A DNA stretch of 64,000 nucleotides, taken from Kribbella aluminosa (lineage in GTDB: Bacteria > Actinomycetota > Actinomycetes > Propionibacteriales > Kribbellaceae). Of the stretch, positions 61,323 through 64,000 are shown in pieces. Below the pieces are notes generated by a model, which saw nothing but the letters and a program-made list of their open reading frames with translations, was not told the origin of the DNA and did no database searches. The stretch lies in assembly GCF_017876295.1 (NCBI RefSeq), contig NZ_JAGINT010000002.1, forward strand, positions 620,001 through 684,000, in the 5' to 3' direction. How positions within the stretch are numbered: the first letter of the stretch is position 1; each line of letters begins with the position of its first letter. A program made the translations under genes and the position numbers.

Positions 61323-62206
61323 CGCAGATCGCCATCGACGGCGGGCAGTCCGCCCTCCGCCTCCGTGTCCTCCCGTCCGGCCGGACCGGCACCGGCCCTG
61401 GTTACACCCACGGCCCGGACGCGCTCCCCAAACTGCTCGACGCGATCGGTACCGCCGCGGCCGAGGCTCAGCTGAACGGGCCGGTCGACGTCGTCGCGCT
61501 GGGTCTCACCGGTTATCCACAGGCGCCGGGTGCCGCCGAGCGGCTGGCGGCGGATGTCGCGGAGCTGCTGGATGCGGACGAGGTACGGCTGACGCAGGAC
61601 ATGGTCACCGCGCACGCCGGTGCGCTTCCGGACGGGTACGGCGTAGTGGTTGCCGCAGGCACCGGTCTGGTGTGTCTCGCCGTCGACCGGGACGGGACGT
61701 GGCGGAAGCTCGACGGACACGGGTACCTGTTCGGCGACGCGGGAAGTGCGTTCGCGATCGGCCGCGCCGGGCTGGTCGCCGTACAGCGGGCCCGTGACGG
61801 CCGGGGCCCCGCGACCAAGCTCGCCGACACCGCGCTCGACCCGGTCACGCTGTACCGCTCGTCGACGCTGGTCGACGACGTCGCGCGGTTCGCTCCCGAA
61901 GTACTGCGTTGTGCCGCCGAAGGCGATCCGGTCGCGCACGAGCTCGTCGGCCGGGCCGCCGCCGACGTCGCCGAGACGATCGCCGCCGCGGTCGCGCAGC
62001 TCGCCGGTGAAGGACCCGTACCGGTCGCCTGCGTCGGCGGCCTGTTCGCAGGCGCCGGGGAACAACTGTTGACCCCAGTCCGCGCCGCCCTACCCGCGCG
62101 TGCACGGCTGTCCGCAGCGGCCGGCAACTCACTCGACGGCGCCGAGCGTCTCGCCACCGGACCCGCCGGAACGTACGCCGACCTGATTGTGACGCACCGT
62201 CGATGA
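61319..62206 (+). CDS. N-acetylglucosamine kinase-like (BadF/BcrA ATPase family)
   Basis: 295-residue ASKHA-fold kinase. IAIDGGQSALRLRV at the N-terminus is the phosphate-binding loop, VVVAAGTGLVCLAVDRDG the second, and GYLFGDAGSAFAIGRAGL the metal/sugar region. Relatives phosphorylate GlcNAc or act on benzoyl-CoA. The context (NanE next) favours a sugar. ATG 61319 overlaps the previous stop (ATGA). Confidence 0.8.
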   Translation: MTQIAIDGGQSALRLRVLPSGRTGTGPGYTHGPDALPKLLDAIGTAAAEAQLNGPVDVVALGLTGYPQAPGAAERLAADVAELLDADEVRLTQDMVTAHAGALPDGYGVVVAAGTGLVCLAVDRDGTWRKLDGHGYLFGDAGSAFAIGRAGLVAVQRARDGRGPATKLADTALDPVTLYRSSTLVDDVARFAPEVLRCAAEGDPVAHELVGRAAADVAETIAAAVAQLAGEGPVPVACVGGLFAGAGEQLLTPVRAALPARARLSAAAGNSLDGAERLATGPAGTYADLIVTHRR

Positions 62207-62871
62207 GAACTCTTGCCCCCGGCACCCTCGTGGTGTCCTGCCAGGCAGGGCCCGAGAACCCGCTGTACGGTCCGGCCGGGATGGCGCTGATGGCGCAGGC
62301 CGCCGAGGCCGGCGGCGCGGGCGCGATCCGGGCCAACGGACCGCACGACATCGCGGCGATCCGCGCGGTCACCGACCTGCCGATCATCGGCATCCACAAG
62401 CTCGGCGACCCGGCGGGCGTGTTCATCACCCCGACGTACGACGCCGCGGCCGGGATCGTGGCCGCCGGCTCCGACCTGATCGCGCTCGACGCGACCCTGC
62501 GACCGCGTCCCGACGGGCAGCGGGTGGCGGAGCAGATCGCCCGTATCCACGCCGAGCTCGGCGTACCGGTGATGGCCGACGTGGACACCCTGGACGCCGG
62601 TCTGGCGGCCCGGGACGCGGGTGCCGACGTGGTCGCGACGACGCTGTCCGGCTATACCAATGGCCGTCCACCGGCCGGACCTGACGTCGAACTGGTCCGG
62701 CGGCTGGCCGCGAAACTGGACTGCCCGATCGTCGCCGAGGGCCGGATCCGGACCCCGGAGGACGTCCGCAGCGTCTGCGATGCGGGCGCGTACGCCGTCG
62801 TGGTCGGGCACGCGATCACCAACCCGATGGACCTCACCGCCCGCTTGGTCGGTGCGATGGCGGCCCCATAG
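62203..62871 (+). CDS. nanE: N-acetylmannosamine-6-phosphate 2-epimerase
   Basis: 222-residue TIM-barrel enzyme converting ManNAc-6-P to GlcNAc-6-P. Family segments: VSCQAGPENPLYGP, GAGAIRANGPHDI, GLIKR-like IIGIHKLGD, ITPTYD, MADVDTLDAG and TLSGYT, EGRIRTPEDV, VVVGHAITNP. ATG 62203 overlaps the kinase stop (ATGA). It channels phosphorylated amino sugar into GlcNAc catabolism. Confidence 0.92.
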   Translation: MRTLAPGTLVVSCQAGPENPLYGPAGMALMAQAAEAGGAGAIRANGPHDIAAIRAVTDLPIIGIHKLGDPAGVFITPTYDAAAGIVAAGSDLIALDATLRPRPDGQRVAEQIARIHAELGVPVMADVDTLDAGLAARDAGADVVATTLSGYTNGRPPAGPDVELVRRLAAKLDCPIVAEGRIRTPEDVRSVCDAGAYAVVVGHAITNPMDLTARLVGAMAAP

Positions 62872-62880
62872 ACCATCAAC

Positions 62881-62896
62881 AGTGGTCTAGTCGATC
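62881..62896. promoter_or_regulatory. DasR-like operator upstream of the sugar-binding lipoprotein
   Basis: AGTGGTCTAGTCGATC matches 12 of 16 bases of AGTGGTCTAGACCACT, with the left ten perfect. It lies between nanE and the binding-protein gene, about 100 bp before its ATG. DasR-type GntR proteins bind such sites and are relieved by phosphorylated amino sugars. Confidence 0.55.
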
Positions 62897-62982
62897 TTGT
62901 CGACCGGGCTCGAATCCCCTTCCGTGAGGCCGTCCGCCGGGCGTATCCATGACGCAGTCAACGCCCTGAGAGGACTCGTCTC

Positions 62983-64000
62983 ATGATCGAGGTCGACCGC
63001 CGTACCCTGCTCCGCGCCGCCTTGGCCGGATCCGCCGTCGCCACGCTCGCCTCCTGCGCGCAGCCCGTCCAGAGCAAGAGTGCACCGGTCGCGGCCGGGT
63101 CGTCGGTGGACGGCAGCAAGCCGCTGGAGTTCTTCAACTTCGACGGCGGCTACGGCAAGGAATGGACCACGATGCCGCTGGATCTCTACCGCAAGGAGTT
63201 CCCGAAGGCGGACGTCAAGCTGAACAGCGGCCAGCAGCTCCAGCAGCAACTTCAGCCGCGCTTCATCCAGGGCGACCCGCCGGACCTGATCGAGAACGTC
63301 GGCATGGACGGTGCGACGCTGGCCGCGCAGAAGCAGGTGATGGACATCGGCCGGCTGCTCGACATGGAGGCCTACGGTCAGCCCGGCGTCAAGGTCCGCG
63401 ACACGCTGCTCCCCGGCGTCGCCGAGGCCGGCCGGTACGACGGGGTGAAGTACGAGATGCCGTACGTCTTCGGCGTCGGCGGGATCTGGTACAGCAAGCC
63501 GATGATGGAGAAGCACGGCTGGGAGTACCCGAAGCACTGGGACGAGATGCTCGCCCTCTGCGCGGAGATCAAGAAGACGACGGACATCGCGCCCTGGACG
63601 TACCAGGGCAAGTTCCCCGGGTACCTCACCAACCCGATGCTGATGACGGCGTACAAGGCCGCCGGCCCGGACCTGAAGAAGAAGGTCGACAACCTGGAGC
63701 CGAACGCGTGGCGCGACCCGGCGCTGATCGCGGCCGCCGAGGGCTACCAGGAGCTGGCCGCGAAGGGCTACCTGCTGGAGGGCTCGCAAGCGCTCTCACA
63801 CACCCAGTCGCAGACCTATTGGGCGCAGGGCAAGGCCGTCTTCATCCCGTGCGGCGGCTGGCTGGAGAACGAGCTCGGTGACATCGCGCCGAAGGACCTC
63901 GGCATGACGATGGTCCCGGCGCCGGGGATGTCGAAGGACGACAAGGCGCCGTTCGAGACCGTCACCGGTGGTCCTGGCGGCGCGCTGATCGTGCCGGCCA
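62983..64000 (+). CDS. Extracellular sugar-binding lipoprotein (NgcE-like), 3' end outside window
   Basis: 339 codons visible from ATG 62983. The signal has a Tat-type motif (DRRTLLRAALAGSAVA) and lipobox LASC (Cys about 24). The rest resembles a family 1 sugar-binding protein: FFNFDGGYGKEWTTMPLDLY, PPDLIENVG, YEMPYVFGVGGIWYSK, AVFIPCGGWLENEL. In streptomycetes similar proteins (NgcE) bind N-acetylglucosamine or chitobiose and are DasR-controlled. The upstream dre-like site and the NanE/kinase genes support uptake of an amino sugar. Permease genes would follow outside the window. Confidence 0.85.
   Translation, partial: MIEVDRRTLLRAALAGSAVATLASCAQPVQSKSAPVAAGSSVDGSKPLEFFNFDGGYGKEWTTMPLDLYRKEFPKADVKLNSGQQLQQQLQPRFIQGDPPDLIENVGMDGATLAAQKQVMDIGRLLDMEAYGQPGVKVRDTLLPGVAEAGRYDGVKYEMPYVFGVGGIWYSKPMMEKHGWEYPKHWDEMLALCAEIKKTTDIAPWTYQGKFPGYLTNPMLMTAYKAAGPDLKKKVDNLEPNAWRDPALIAAAEGYQELAAKGYLLEGSQALSHTQSQTYWAQGKAVFIPCGGWLENELGDIAPKDLGMTMVPAPGMSKDDKAPFETVTGGPGGALIVPA

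Overview
The window is high-GC actinobacterial DNA. The fhaA-fhaB-pstP-rodA-pbpA morphogenesis cluster, an AfsR/SARP regulator, an IdeR-like iron box, a mycobacterial-type LexA box and sites resembling DasR operators all fit a soil actinomycete. A Kribbella/Nocardioidaceae-type organism is my best guess; this is inference, not a database result. No insertion sequence, integrase, CRISPR array or rRNA was seen. One tRNA (Leu, CAG) is present.

Layout. 1-5331 (minus): cell-wall and division cluster, running off the left edge inside pbpA. 5503-5621: tRNA-Leu and terminator. 5783-8358: ABC exporter. 8689-14273: TrmB/LuxR-type regulator, large secreted subtilase and PrsW-like membrane protease. 14540-19577: secreted endonuclease, tandem-AAA ATPase and secreted Ig-like protein. 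19596-23587: siderophore-interacting protein behind an iron box, a damaged Fic/VbhA toxin-antitoxin pair, a small-molecule phosphotransferase and a truncated haemoglobin. 23793-27747: glycine betaine/proline-type ABC importer with a double-length permease. 27725-32140: SARP regulator facing an imine-reductase-like enzyme, then an orphan ParA. 32146-36100: ROK regulator, MpaB-like oxygenase, GNAT and TPR regulator. 36100-37180: a regulatory oddity made of an 11-bp-phased repeat array, a 62-codon gene and a run of about nine hairpins sharing loop sequence, ending at gene remnants. 37177-41937: NUDIX-GNAT-nucleotidyltransferase fusion, MFS exporter, a broken MFS/AraC pair and a TetR regulator. 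41930-51841: seven-gene acyl-CoA operon resembling acyclic-terpene (Atu) or branched-chain catabolism. 52082-54636: HutC-type GntR regulator and a LexA-boxed dprA/comF-like pair of lower GC. 54692-57415: surface lipoproteins and an HTH-nucleotidyltransferase. 57458-64000: amino-sugar cluster (GH172, an unassigned glycosidase-like protein, GlcNAc-type kinase, NanE, sugar-binding lipoprotein) running off the right edge.

How genes work together. The left cluster is the usual FHA/phosphatase/SEDS/PBP set that is normally followed by pknA/pknB, which would lie outside the window. The Atu-like operon has translationally coupled genes (ATGA/GTGA/TGATG overlaps) with a ligase, two dehydrogenases and a two-subunit carboxylase, under a TetR gene at its 3' end and a palindrome at its 5' end. 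The right-end sugar genes carry AGTGGTCTA half-sites, and a related site sits upstream of the GntR gene at 52082, suggesting one regulon.

Caution: four loci (pstP, the VbhA-like antitoxin, fic, the AraC gene) each look broken by one- or two-base indels. They may be real lesions or consensus errors; raw reads would decide.
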